In this document: in pieces, positions 52,103-60,300 of the stretch | Numbering within the stretch: the first letter of the stretch is position 1 | Layout: every line of letters begins with the position of its first letter | NCBI RefSeq assembly: GCF_902506195.1 | Contig: NZ_LR732817.1 | Coordinates: 2,364,245-2,428,244, forward strand | Source: Citricoccus sp. K5 | Lineage (GTDB): Bacteria > Actinomycetota > Actinomycetes > Actinomycetales > Micrococcaceae | Length of the DNA stretch: 64,000 nucleotides | Reading direction: 5' to 3' | Notes under the pieces: model-generated | Told to the model about the DNA's origin: nothing | What the model saw: only the letters and a program-made list of their open reading frames with translations | Database searches by the model: none | Translations under genes and position numbers: made by a program

Positions 52103-53504
52103 TGGCTCGGGCCAGGGCCGTGCCGGGGCGGCGGTAGACGAGGTAGGTGAACACGGCCAGTCCCAGGTACACGGCGGCGAGGACCCAGAAGGCGGCGTCG
52201 AAGGAACCGTTCGCGGTGTGGGAGGCCCGGAGTACCTGCGGGATCATGAAGCCGCCGAAGCCGCCGACGGCCCCGATCAGGCCGAGGGCGGCGGAGGCCT
52301 TGCGCTCATGGCCGACCGGGTCCCCGGCGGGGACGGTCAGGCGGAACACCAGCGGGATCATCCGGTAGCTGGAGCCGTTGGCGATGCCGGTGAGGGTGAA
52401 CAACGCCAGGAACAGGCCCAGGTAGAGCCAGAAGTTCTGCCACGGCAGGGTGAGCACCACGGCGGCGGTCACGGCGGACATCGCGATGAAGCAGCCCAGG
52501 GTGACGCGGGCCCCGCCGCGGCGGTCGGCCAGCCTGCCGCCGAAGGGCCGGGCCAGGGAACCGACGAGCGGCCCCAGGAAGGCCATCGAGATGGCGGCAC
52601 CCCAGAGTTCCAGACTCGTGAACGCGGGGAACATGAGCGAGATGAGGGTGGGGAACACGGAACCGAAGCCCATGAACGAACCGAACGTCCCGATGTAGAT
52701 CACGGAGATCAGCCACAGGTGCGGCTCGCGCAGGGTGGACAGCGAGCCCCTCAGGTCGTTGCGGGCGTGGGAGAGGTTGTGCATGTAGCGGTGCGCGCCC
52801 CACGCGGCGAGCAGGATGAACGGGATCCAGATCAGCCCGGCCATGGGCAGGTTCGGCCCGAAGGTCCCGAAGGCCAGCAGGGTGACGGCGAGGGGGACGA
52901 GGAACTGGGCCACTGCCACGCCGATGTTGCCGCCGGCCGCATTGAGCCCGAGGGCGGCCCCCTTCTCGCGGGCCGGGAAGAAGAAGGTGATGTTGGCCAT
53001 GGAGCTGGCGAAGTTGCCGCCGCCGAAACCGGCCAGGGCGGCCACGAGGTAGAGCACCCACACCGGGGTCTCGGGGGTGGACAGCGCGAAGGCGAGGGCC
53101 GTCGTCGGGATCAAGAGCAACAGCGCGGAGATGACGGTCCAGTTGCGGCCGCCGAACAGGGCCACGGTGAAGCTGTAGGGCACCCGCAGCACCGCGCCGA
53201 CGAGCGGTGGCAGGGAGACGAGCCAGAACTGCTGGGAGGTGCTCAGGTCGAAGCCGGCGGCAGGCAGGAAGACGACGGTGACGGACCAGAGCTGCCAGAC
53301 GGCGAACCCGAGGAACTCGCAGAACACGGACCAGTGGAGGTTACGCCGGGCGGCAGACCGTCCGGGGCCGTTCCAGAAGTCTGGGTGTTCCGGTTGCCAG
53401 TTGCTGATCCAGCGGCCGGGGCCCATGACGAGCCGGTCCGTGGGTGGTGCCTCGGTGGTGCTCGGGGTGCTGTCCGTGCCGGCTGGTGTGCTGGTGATGG
53501 CCAT
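52095..53504 (-). CDS. narK: Nitrate/nitrite transporter (NarK/NasA, MFS)
   Basis: The 469-aa MFS carrier has about 12 membrane helices and the nitrate-porter signature in GFGGGNFASSMANITFFFP (near 175-193). A second signature, NAAGGNIGVAVAQF, follows near 207. The N terminus is about 45 polar residues before the first helix. The ATG at 53504 has CAGGGTGA in front; an upstream in-frame ATG at 53576 reads over the shared regulatory element and is unlikely. It leads the narK-nasC-nasB transcript. Confidence 0.93.
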   Translation of the reverse strand: MAITSTPAGTDSTPSTTEAPPTDRLVMGPGRWISNWQPEHPDFWNGPGRSAARRNLHWSVFCEFLGFAVWQLWSVTVVFLPAAGFDLSTSQQFWLVSLPPLVGAVLRVPYSFTVALFGGRNWTVISALLLLIPTTALAFALSTPETPVWVLYLVAALAGFGGGNFASSMANITFFFPAREKGAALGLNAAGGNIGVAVAQFLVPLAVTLLAFGTFGPNLPMAGLIWIPFILLAAWGAHRYMHNLSHARNDLRGSLSTLREPHLWLISVIYIGTFGSFMGFGSVFPTLISLMFPAFTSLELWGAAISMAFLGPLVGSLARPFGGRLADRRGGARVTLGCFIAMSAVTAAVVLTLPWQNFWLYLGLFLALFTLTGIANGSSYRMIPLVFRLTVPAGDPVGHERKASAALGLIGAVGGFGGFMIPQVLRASHTANGSFDAAFWVLAAVYLGLAVFTYLVYRRPGTALARANV

Positions 53505-53525
53505 GACGTCACCCTGCCAAGAGGG

Positions 53526-53558
53526 TGTTTCCGTCAGCGTCGCCGGAAGATTTCCGCG
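53526..53558. promoter_or_regulatory. 33-bp element upstream of narK shared with nirD
   Basis: Core TGTTTCCGTCAG, then CGTCGCCGGAAG and TTTCCGCG; matches 43510-43542 and begins 22 bases before the narK ATG, the same offset as at nirD. Its conservation in a non-coding gap argues for regulator binding. Confidence 0.6.
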
Positions 53559-53655
53559 AGGGAAAAGGTATCTCACCGGGTGCCGGGAACGGGGTGAGAC
53601 GAGGGTGAGACGAAAGAGGACCCGGATCCTCGCCGAGGGTCCAGGTCCTGTTCCG

Positions 53656-53729
53656 TAGCGGCGGGGGGACTCGATCCCCCGACCTCACGATTATGAGTCG
53701 TGCGCTCTAACCAGCTGAGCTACGCCGCC
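53656..53729 (-). tRNA. tRNA-Met (CAT anticodon, elongator type)
   Basis: A 74-nt cloverleaf: acceptor GGCGGCG with CGCCGCT (G1-U72 wobble), D-arm AGCTCAGCTGGTTAGAGC, anticodon loop CTCATAA, T-arm GGGGGATCGAGTCCCCC. No encoded CCA. The elongator form is favoured by the paired G1 and the family-typical CTCATAATCGTGAGGTC. Confidence 0.93.
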
Positions 53730-53785
53730 ATGGAATGAGTCAGCCCGTGGCCGCGACATCTCGCAACGCACGGGCTCTCATTCAG

Positions 53786-53857
53786 AGCCCCGACCGGGAA
53801 TCGATCCCGGGACCTCAGTCTTACCAAGACTGCGCTCTACCACTGAGCTATCGGGGC
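53786..53857 (-). tRNA. tRNA-Thr (GGT anticodon)
   Basis: A 72-nt cloverleaf: acceptor GCCCCGA with TCGGGGC, D-arm AGCTCAGTGGTAGAGC, anticodon loop CTTGGTAAG, T-arm CCGGGATCGATTCCCGG. No encoded CCA. It lies 56 bases upstream of tRNA-Met on the same strand. No integrase or att-like repeat is seen next to either tRNA. Confidence 0.94.
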
Positions 53858-53958
53858 AACGACGTGAAACTCTACCAGCGATTTCCGTACGAATGAAATC
53901 GAGGTGGTTCCACGGTCGTTCGGCCGATTTTCACCGACCTCTTACCAGTCAGTACCCG

Positions 53959-55878
53959 TCAGTACCGGTCGCGTGAGGGCTTCTCGAAGGACTTTCGACC
54001 GCCCTTGAATCCAGCCTTGCCGCCGCCCTTGTGACCGCCGTAGCCGCCCTTGTGGCCACCCTTGTAGCCTCCGCCACCGGAGCGGAAGGGCTTGCCCTCG
54101 CGCTCGGCGTTCGTCGGACGGCCGGAGTCCTTCTGGATCTCGATCGGGCGGCCGTTGATGGTGGTGTTGCCCAGGGCGTCCCACTGCTGGCTGGTCAGGT
54201 CCGCCGGCAACTCCACGAGGGCGTGGTTGGAGCGGATGTCGATGTGGCCGATCTGGTTGGAACGCAGTCCGGCCTCGTTGGCGAGGGCGCCCACGATGTT
54301 GCCCGGCTGCACGCGGTCCTGACGGCCCAGGGAGATCCGGTAGGTGGCATTGCCCTCGGCCGGGCCGCGCTGCGGACCGCGGGAGCCGCGTCCGTCACGA
54401 TCGCCACGGTCCTCACGTCCACCGCGCTCCGTCCTGGCCGGGGGCATGTCCTGCTCCTCGGCCAGCAGCGGGCGGCCGCCCTGGGCCATCTTGGCGAGCG
54501 CCGCGGCCACGTCCTCGGCGTTGACGTCGTTCTCCTCCACGTAGGAGTCGATGAGTCCGCGGAACACGTCCAGGTCGCCCGCCGAGAGAGTCTCGGTGAT
54601 CTGGGCGCTGAAACGGCCCAGACGTGAGTTGTTGACGTCTGCCACGGAGGGCATGTTCATCTGCTCCACGGTCTGGCGGGTGGCCTTCTCGATGGCTCGC
54701 AGCAGGTACTTCTCGCGAGGGGTCATGAACAGCACGGCATCTCCGGAGCGCCCGGCGCGGCCGGTACGGCCGATGCGGTGGACGTAGCCCTCGGTGTCAT
54801 GCGGGATGTCGTAGTTGATGACGTGGCTGATCCGCTCCACGTCGAGGCCGCGGGCCGCCACGTCGGTGGCGACCAGGATGTCGATGCGGCCCGAACGCAG
54901 GTTGTCCACGGTCTTCTCGCGCTGGTTCTGCGCCACGTCGCCGGAGATCGCCGCGGCCCGGAAGCCACGGGCGTTGAGCTTGGTGGTGAGCTCCTCGGTG
55001 GCGTTGCGGGTGCGGACGAAGGCGATGACGCCGTCATGCTCCTCGGTCTCGAGGATGCGCGTCATGGCCTCGAGCTTCCAGGAGCCGGTGACCTGCATGA
55101 AGCGCTGGCGGATGTTGCCGGCCGTGGTGTTCTTCGCGGCGACCGAGACCTCGACGGGGTTGTTGAGGTACTTGCCGGAGATCCGCTGGATGGCGCGCGG
55201 CATGGTGGCGGAGAACAGGGCGGTCTGCTTCTGGTCCGGGGTGGCGGACAGGATCTGGTCCACTTCCTCGGCGAAGCCCATGCGGAGCATCTCGTCGGCC
55301 TCGTCCAGGACCATGTACTGCAGGTTGGACAGGTCCAGGGAGCCCTTGGACAGGTGGTCGATCACGCGGCCGGGGGTGCCGACGACCACCTGGGCGCCAC
55401 GGCGCAGGCCGGAGAGCTGGGGGCCGTAGGGGGCGCCGCCGTACACGGGGAGCACGGTCACGCCCTTGATGTGCTTGGCGTAGGTGGTGAAGGCCTCGGC
55501 GACCTGCAGGGCCAGCTCGCGGGTCGGGGCCAGCACGAGGATCTGCGGGGTGTTGGCCGGGCCGTTGACGTCAGCGGTCTCGGCCAGGCGGGACAGGGCC
55601 GGAACGGCGAACGCGGCGGTCTTGCCCGTGCCGGTCTGGGCCAGGCCCACCACGTCACGGCCGCTGAGCAGCAGCGGGATGGTCTGGGCCTGGATCGGCG
55701 AGGGGTTCTCATAGCCGAGGTCGGAGATGGCGGCGAGGACGCGGCCATCGATGCCGAGATCAGCGAACGCGGGGATGCCCGACTCTGCCGACTCTGCCGA
55801 CTCGGTGTTCTCGGCGTTCTCGGTGTTTTCCGAGTTCTCGGCGTTCTGGATGGTTTCGTTTTGGGCGTGTTCAGACAC
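53959..55878 (-). CDS. deaD: DEAD-box ATP-dependent RNA helicase (DeaD/CsdA type)
   Basis: The 639-aa helicase has an acidic Asn/Glu/Ser/Thr repeat N terminus (about 8-33, from a short repeated DNA unit). The Q-motif is followed by AQTGTGKTAAF (80-90, Walker A), PTRELA, DEADEML (DEAD box), SAT, and the helicase C motifs with RGLDV and HRIGRTGRAG. A DbpA-like RNA-binding domain (about 535-600) and a Gly/Lys/Arg-rich tail (GGGGYKGGHKGG..) follow. It unwinds structured RNA, and the type is often cold-induced. Confidence 0.93.
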   Translation of the reverse strand: MSEHAQNETIQNAENSENTENAENTESAESAESGIPAFADLGIDGRVLAAISDLGYENPSPIQAQTIPLLLSGRDVVGLAQTGTGKTAAFAVPALSRLAETADVNGPANTPQILVLAPTRELALQVAEAFTTYAKHIKGVTVLPVYGGAPYGPQLSGLRRGAQVVVGTPGRVIDHLSKGSLDLSNLQYMVLDEADEMLRMGFAEEVDQILSATPDQKQTALFSATMPRAIQRISGKYLNNPVEVSVAAKNTTAGNIRQRFMQVTGSWKLEAMTRILETEEHDGVIAFVRTRNATEELTTKLNARGFRAAAISGDVAQNQREKTVDNLRSGRIDILVATDVAARGLDVERISHVINYDIPHDTEGYVHRIGRTGRAGRSGDAVLFMTPREKYLLRAIEKATRQTVEQMNMPSVADVNNSRLGRFSAQITETLSAGDLDVFRGLIDSYVEENDVNAEDVAAALAKMAQGGRPLLAEEQDMPPARTERGGREDRGDRDGRGSRGPQRGPAEGNATYRISLGRQDRVQPGNIVGALANEAGLRSNQIGHIDIRSNHALVELPADLTSQQWDALGNTTINGRPIEIQKDSGRPTNAEREGKPFRSGGGGYKGGHKGGYGGHKGGGKAGFKGGRKSFEKPSRDRY

Positions 55879-56250
55879 GGTATTTCCTCACGGGGATCGG
55901 TGATTGCGGCCGGTTGGGTGCCGCAACGCATCGGATTGGTTCTCTCCGGTGCTCCCCGTGGCGTGGTCCAACATCACGCCCGTTCCATTTCTCCTGGCGG
56001 TCCCCGCCCTGCCGGTTCCGTTGGCGTTCCGGGCCGCAGGGGCGGCACAGTTCAACAGCGGAGGAACGGAAGGGGGTTCGGGACCGGCCGCCCGCGCAGC
56101 CGACACGTTGCCGAAAGCGGGCCACACAACTTGATGCCTTGCTGCCGTATTCAACAGCGGGGCATGCACAGGGGATTTGACCGGAATGGTCCCCCAAGTC
56201 TAACGCATCACGGCGGCCGAGGGATCGGGCCGAACAGTTAGGCTCGTCAC
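55879..56250. other. 372-base gap: long leader of the helicase gene and divergent promoter region
   Basis: The stretch is non-coding in all six frames at any convincing length. It holds an 11-bp direct repeat TTCAACAGCGG at 56051-56061 and 56150-56160 (99 bases apart) and GC-rich inverted segments near 55970-56040. Long structured leaders are common upstream of DEAD-box helicase genes. Expression of the small membrane-protein gene at 56251 must also start here. Confidence 0.5.
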
Positions 56251-56832
56251 GTGCCCGAGCAGACCCCTGGACAGCAATCCCCTGGCCCACAGCCCCACCA
56301 TCGTTTCGCCCGTGCCGCAGGCCGTGCGACCCGTTCCTTCCTCGATGCTTCCCGGGACGACGCCGAACGCGTCCGCGCAGAGCGCCGGGAACAGGAGGAC
56401 CGCCGCGCGGCCGAACAGCACGCTGCGGCTGAACGCCAAGCCGCCACACCCACCACCTTGAAGGTGGCCCGCTGGTGGTGGGTCATAGCCACCGTGCTCT
56501 TCGCCCTCGTGGCCACGGCCTTCCTCCTGTCCGGACTCAACGCCCCGGCCGGCGCCGCCGGCGGGCTCGACCTCGCCGCGCCGGAGGCCACCGCCACGGG
56601 ACAGTTCGTCCTGGCGGGGCTGGCCGGCGTCCTGGCCCTCGCCACCGGCACCGGCGCCGTTCAGCTGCTGCGGTCCCGGCGCAGTGCGGTCGGCCTGCTG
56701 ACCGGTGTGGCCGTGATCGTCGGGATTCCCCTGATCGTCCGCGGCCACCCCCTGCTCCTGACCCTCGCCCTGGTGCTGTTGGCCGGCGCCGCCCTGCTGT
56801 GGTTCCCACCGCTACGGCGATTCCTGCGCTGA
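56251..56832 (+). CDS. Membrane protein with charged N-terminal region
   Basis: The 193-aa product starts at GTG 56251. The first 70 residues are charged (RDDAERVRAERREQEDRRAA, coiled-coil-like), followed by four hydrophobic helices (about 75-98, 115-135, 140-160 and 165-187) and a short basic end. No family is recognised. It is divergent from the helicase gene and followed by a 35-base gap with ATGAGCCACTGAGCC repeats before the convergent GntR gene. Confidence 0.7.
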   Translation: MPEQTPGQQSPGPQPHHRFARAAGRATRSFLDASRDDAERVRAERREQEDRRAAEQHAAAERQAATPTTLKVARWWWVIATVLFALVATAFLLSGLNAPAGAAGGLDLAAPEATATGQFVLAGLAGVLALATGTGAVQLLRSRRSAVGLLTGVAVIVGIPLIVRGHPLLLTLALVLLAGAALLWFPPLRRFLR

Positions 56833-56867
56833 ACTGATGAGCCACTGAGCCACTGAGCCGCTGGCGA

Positions 56868-57581
56868 TCAGCCCTCGGCGTCACGGAGCAGCAGGACGTC
56901 GGAGACGACGTCGATATGACGCTGCATCGCCCGGGCGGCTCCGTCCGAATCACCTCGGCGAATGCCCTCGGCAATAGCGCGGTGCGCTTCGAGGGAGACT
57001 TCCGGGCGCCCGGGCTGCCCCAAGGACTCAATGCGGGTCTCCCGGATCCTCTCACTCAGGAAGTCCATCATCTGCGCCAGGACCCCGGAATGCGCAGCCT
57101 GCGTGATGGCCCCGTGGAATCTCTCGTCGCCACCCACTCCCCGGTCACCCTGCTCGATCTCGCCCGCCATCACCTCGATGGCCGCGTCAATCGCCGCCAG
57201 GTCCTGCTCCGTCCGCCGCTCGGCCGCCAGGGCCGCGAGCTTGACCTCGATGGTGCTCCTGGCCTCCACGATCTCCGGCAGCAGGCTCCGATGGTCACTC
57301 AGCTGCCGCAGCAGCGTTGCCGCATTCGGGCGGTAGACCAGGACGGCTCCGGTGCCATGGCGGACATCGATGACGCCGAGCACCTCCAGCGCCACGAGGG
57401 CCTGGGCCAGGGTCGCCCGGGAGACGCCGAACTGTTCGGCCAGGTCGCGCTCCGAGGGGAGCCGGTCGCCGGGCGCCAGTCCCTCCTCATCGATGTACTC
57501 GAGGATCCGCTCCATCAGCTGCTCATACAGCCGAGCACGCGTGACACGGCGCGTCCCGTGGCCCCTGCCCTGTTCCGTCAT
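56868..57581 (-). CDS. FadR-type (FCD) GntR transcriptional regulator
   Basis: The 237-aa product has a GntR winged helix (about 12-78: YEQLMERILEYIDEEGLAPGDRLPSERDLAEQFGVSRATLAQALVALEVLGVIDVRHGTG) and an FCD effector domain (about 90-230) with a conserved Asp/His-like metal-binding set (FHGAITQAAHSG). Divergent from the MatC-like carrier gene, it resembles MatR/MdcY-type regulators of malonate loci. The operator at 57625-57639 lies between them. Confidence 0.9.
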   Translation of the reverse strand: MTEQGRGHGTRRVTRARLYEQLMERILEYIDEEGLAPGDRLPSERDLAEQFGVSRATLAQALVALEVLGVIDVRHGTGAVLVYRPNAATLLRQLSDHRSLLPEIVEARSTIEVKLAALAAERRTEQDLAAIDAAIEVMAGEIEQGDRGVGGDERFHGAITQAAHSGVLAQMMDFLSERIRETRIESLGQPGRPEVSLEAHRAIAEGIRRGDSDGAARAMQRHIDVVSDVLLLRDAEG

Positions 57582-57624
57582 CTGCAGCCTCCCGCGTCCT
57601 CGTCCGTGAGTTCGTCACAGCATA

Positions 57625-57639
57625 TTGACAACTTGTTCA
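57625..57639. promoter_or_regulatory. Candidate GntR operator/-35 element between gntR and matC
   Basis: TTGACAACTTGTTCA contains the perfect palindrome ACAA-C-TTGT and begins with a consensus -35 hexamer (TTGACA) reading toward matC. It is 44 bases from the GntR start and 66 from the matC start, the expected place for FCD-GntR repression. Confidence 0.5.
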
Positions 57640-57704
57640 TGAGTCTAGGAGGCTAGGCCACTAGCAGAGTGATCCACCTCACCCGCACCCTGGAAGGCAT
57701 CCCT

Positions 57705-59069
57705 ATGTCAGAACCCATCATCGCGATCATCATCCTGGCCGCCATGTTCATCCTCGCCACCGTGCTGCCCATCAACATGGGCGCGTTGGCGTTCGTGGGT
57801 GCCTTCGTTCTCGGGGCACTCTTCCTGGGGATGGAGGCCGATGACATCATGGCCAACTTCCCGGGGGGCCTCTTCCTCACCCTCGTGGGCGTGACCTATC
57901 TCTTCGCCATCGCCCAGAACAACGGCACGATCGACCTGCTGGTCAGACGGGCCGTGAAACTCGTGGACAACCGTGTCGCCCTCATCCCGTGGGTCATGTT
58001 CACCCTCACCGCGATCATCACGGCCGTGGGCGCGCTCGGCCCGGCCGCAGTGGCCATCATGGCCCCCATCGGCCTCAACTTCGCCGCCAAGTACAAGATC
58101 AACCCCCTGATGATGGGCATGCTGATCGTCCACGGCGCCCAGGCCGGAAGCTTCTCCCCCATCGCCGTCTACGGCGTGATCGTCAACGGCCTGATCGCCG
58201 ACGCGGGCTTCGCGTTCAGCCCGACGGCCTTGTTCCTCAGCTCCCTGATCTTCAACGCGGTCATCGCCGTCGTCCTGTTCTTGGTCCTCGGCGGCAGGTC
58301 CCTCGTAGGAACCCGGGTGTCACAGTTCGCCGAGTCCGTCTCGGACGCCCGCCTCCACGCTTCTGTGGGCGCCCGCGCGGCCGGCGTCGACTTCAAGGGT
58401 TCCGGCAGTGGCACCTACGGCCCCCGGGACCCGGCCGGCGACGGCCCGTCCACCTCCCCCTCGCAGACGGTCACGTTCCCCCAGGTCGCCACCATGCTCG
58501 GCCTGGTGGCCCTGGCCGTGGTGGCGCTCGGATTCCAGGTGGACATCGGCTTTGTGTCCATCACCATCGCGGTCATCCTGGCGCTGCTCTCGCCGAAGGC
58601 CCAGAAGGGCGCGGTCAACAAGATCAGCTGGCCGACCGTCCTGCTGATCTGCGGCATGCTGACCTTCGTCGGCACACTCCAGGAGGCCGGAACCATCACC
58701 TACGTCTCCGACGCCGTCGCCCAGATGGGCATGCCGCTGCTCGCCGCCCTGATGATCTGCTATATCGGCGCCGTGGTCTCCGCCTTCGCCTCCTCCACCG
58801 CCATCCTCGCGGCCCTGATCCCCCTGGCCGTCCCCTTCCTCGACTCCGGCTCCGTCAGCGCCATCGGCGTCGTCTGCGCCCTGGCGGTCGCCTCCACGGT
58901 GGTGGACGTGTCCCCGTTCTCCACGAACGGCGCCCTGGTGCTCGCCAATTCACCGGAGGGGACGGACCCTGACCGCTTCTACAAGCAGATCCTCACCTAC
59001 GGGGCGATCGTGGTGGTCGCCGCCCCGCCGCTCGCCTGGCTGACCATGGTGGTCCCCGGATGGATGTGA
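57705..59069 (+). CDS. matC: MatC-like dicarboxylate/malonate carrier
   Basis: The 454-aa membrane protein has about 11 helices; opening ILAAMFILATVLPINMGALA, and GALGPAAVAIMAPIGLNFA near 115 with a Pro-rich helix break, resemble the MatC N-terminal domain. A soluble segment with DARLHASVGARAAGVDFKG lies near 215-260. The second half carries AFASSTAILAALIPLAVP and DVSPFSTNGALVLANSP, typical of the DASS/ArsB-NhaD group. ATG 57705 has a GGAAGG site. It likely imports malonate or a related dicarboxylate. Confidence 0.8.
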   Translation: MSEPIIAIIILAAMFILATVLPINMGALAFVGAFVLGALFLGMEADDIMANFPGGLFLTLVGVTYLFAIAQNNGTIDLLVRRAVKLVDNRVALIPWVMFTLTAIITAVGALGPAAVAIMAPIGLNFAAKYKINPLMMGMLIVHGAQAGSFSPIAVYGVIVNGLIADAGFAFSPTALFLSSLIFNAVIAVVLFLVLGGRSLVGTRVSQFAESVSDARLHASVGARAAGVDFKGSGSGTYGPRDPAGDGPSTSPSQTVTFPQVATMLGLVALAVVALGFQVDIGFVSITIAVILALLSPKAQKGAVNKISWPTVLLICGMLTFVGTLQEAGTITYVSDAVAQMGMPLLAALMICYIGAVVSAFASSTAILAALIPLAVPFLDSGSVSAIGVVCALAVASTVVDVSPFSTNGALVLANSPEGTDPDRFYKQILTYGAIVVVAAPPLAWLTMVVPGWM

Positions 59070-59124
59070 GCCGGCACCGCCCCGAGCCACGGGCGGATCC
59101 ACAGACCGACCGCGAGAGGACACC

Positions 59125-60300
59125 ATGACCACCACCGCAGGACCGCTCAGCGGCTACACCGTCCTCGACCTCACCCGCGCCCTGGCCGGCCCCCACGCCG
59201 GGATGATGCTCGGCGACCTCGGTGCCCGGGTGATCAAGGTCGAGACCCCCGGCACCGGCGACGACACCCGGTCCTGGGGCCCGCCGTTCGTGGGCCCGGA
59301 GGACGACCCGCAGGCCACCTACTACCTCTCCTGCAACCGCAACAAGGAGTCCATCGCCCTGGACCTCAAGAGCGAGGACGGCCGGGCCACCCTGGCCGAG
59401 CTCATCCGGAGGTCCGACGCCCTGCTGGAGAACTTCCGGACCGGCGTGCTGGACCGGCTTGGTTTCCCGGTGGAGACCCTGCATGAGATCAACCCCCGGC
59501 TCGTCATCCTCTCCATCACCGGGTTCGGCCATGACGGCCCTGAGGCCACCCGCAGCGGGTACGACCAGATCGTGCAGGGCGAGGCCGGACTGATGTCCCT
59601 CACCGGCTCCGGTCCGGACGACCCCCAGCGCGTGGGCGTCCCGATCGCCGACCTGCTCTCGGGGATGTACGGGGCCTATGGCCTGCTGGCGGCGCTGCTG
59701 GAACGCGAGCGGACCGGGCGGGGACAGGTGGTGAGGACCTCGCTGCTCGCCGCGGTGGTCGGCGTCCACGCCTTCCAGGGGACCCGCCAGACCGTGGCCG
59801 GGCAGACCCCGCAGGCCCAGGGCAACCACCATCCCTCGATCGCCCCCTACGGCCTCTTCCACTGTCAGGGCGGCAGCGTTCAGATCAGCGTCGGCAATGA
59901 GCGGCTCTGGAGGACGTTCTGCACCACCGTCGGCCTCGATCCCGAGGACCCGGACTTCGCCACGAACGCGCTGCGGGTGGAACACCGGGACCGGCTCATC
60001 CAGGTGATCGAACAGGCCTTCAGCACCCATCCACCCGCCGAACTGCTGACACGGCTGGATGCGGCCGGCATCCCCGCCGGAAAGGTGCGGTCCCTGGACG
60101 AGGTCTATGCCTGGGACCAAGTCGAGTCCCAGGGTCTGCGCGTGACCGTGGACCACCCCCTCCTCGGTGGCATCGACCTCCCCGGACCCCCGCTGCGGTT
60201 CTTCGACGCGTCCTCGGGGCAGGAGACCACCAAGCGGTCCCACACGGCCCCGCCGCTGCTGGACCGGGACGCCGAGGCCATCCGGTCGTGGCTGGCATGA
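59125..60300 (+). CDS. Class III (CaiB/BaiF) CoA-transferase
   Basis: The 391-aa product has the family start LSGYTVLDLTRALAGPHAGMMLGDLGARVIKVE, the catalytic Asp176 in GVPIADLLSG, and GNHHPSIAPYGLF further on. It transfers CoA from an acyl-CoA donor to a free acid. Its location between the MatC carrier and the carboxyltransferase gene suggests that it activates the imported acid. It overlaps the next gene by 4 bases. Confidence 0.9.
   Translation: MTTTAGPLSGYTVLDLTRALAGPHAGMMLGDLGARVIKVETPGTGDDTRSWGPPFVGPEDDPQATYYLSCNRNKESIALDLKSEDGRATLAELIRRSDALLENFRTGVLDRLGFPVETLHEINPRLVILSITGFGHDGPEATRSGYDQIVQGEAGLMSLTGSGPDDPQRVGVPIADLLSGMYGAYGLLAALLERERTGRGQVVRTSLLAAVVGVHAFQGTRQTVAGQTPQAQGNHHPSIAPYGLFHCQGGSVQISVGNERLWRTFCTTVGLDPEDPDFATNALRVEHRDRLIQVIEQAFSTHPPAELLTRLDAAGIPAGKVRSLDEVYAWDQVESQGLRVTVDHPLLGGIDLPGPPLRFFDASSGQETTKRSHTAPPLLDRDAEAIRSWLA

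Noticed and set aside
52074-53597. Plus-strand frame of about 500 codons opposite narK
   Set aside because: It is highly Gly/Glu/His/Gln-rich without domains, while narK on the minus strand has the complete nitrate-porter signature.
53656-53857. tRNA-Met/tRNA-Thr pair as an integration site of a mobile element
   Set aside because: No integrase, no duplicated tRNA end and no foreign-composition genes are nearby; flanking genes are conserved chromosomal ones.
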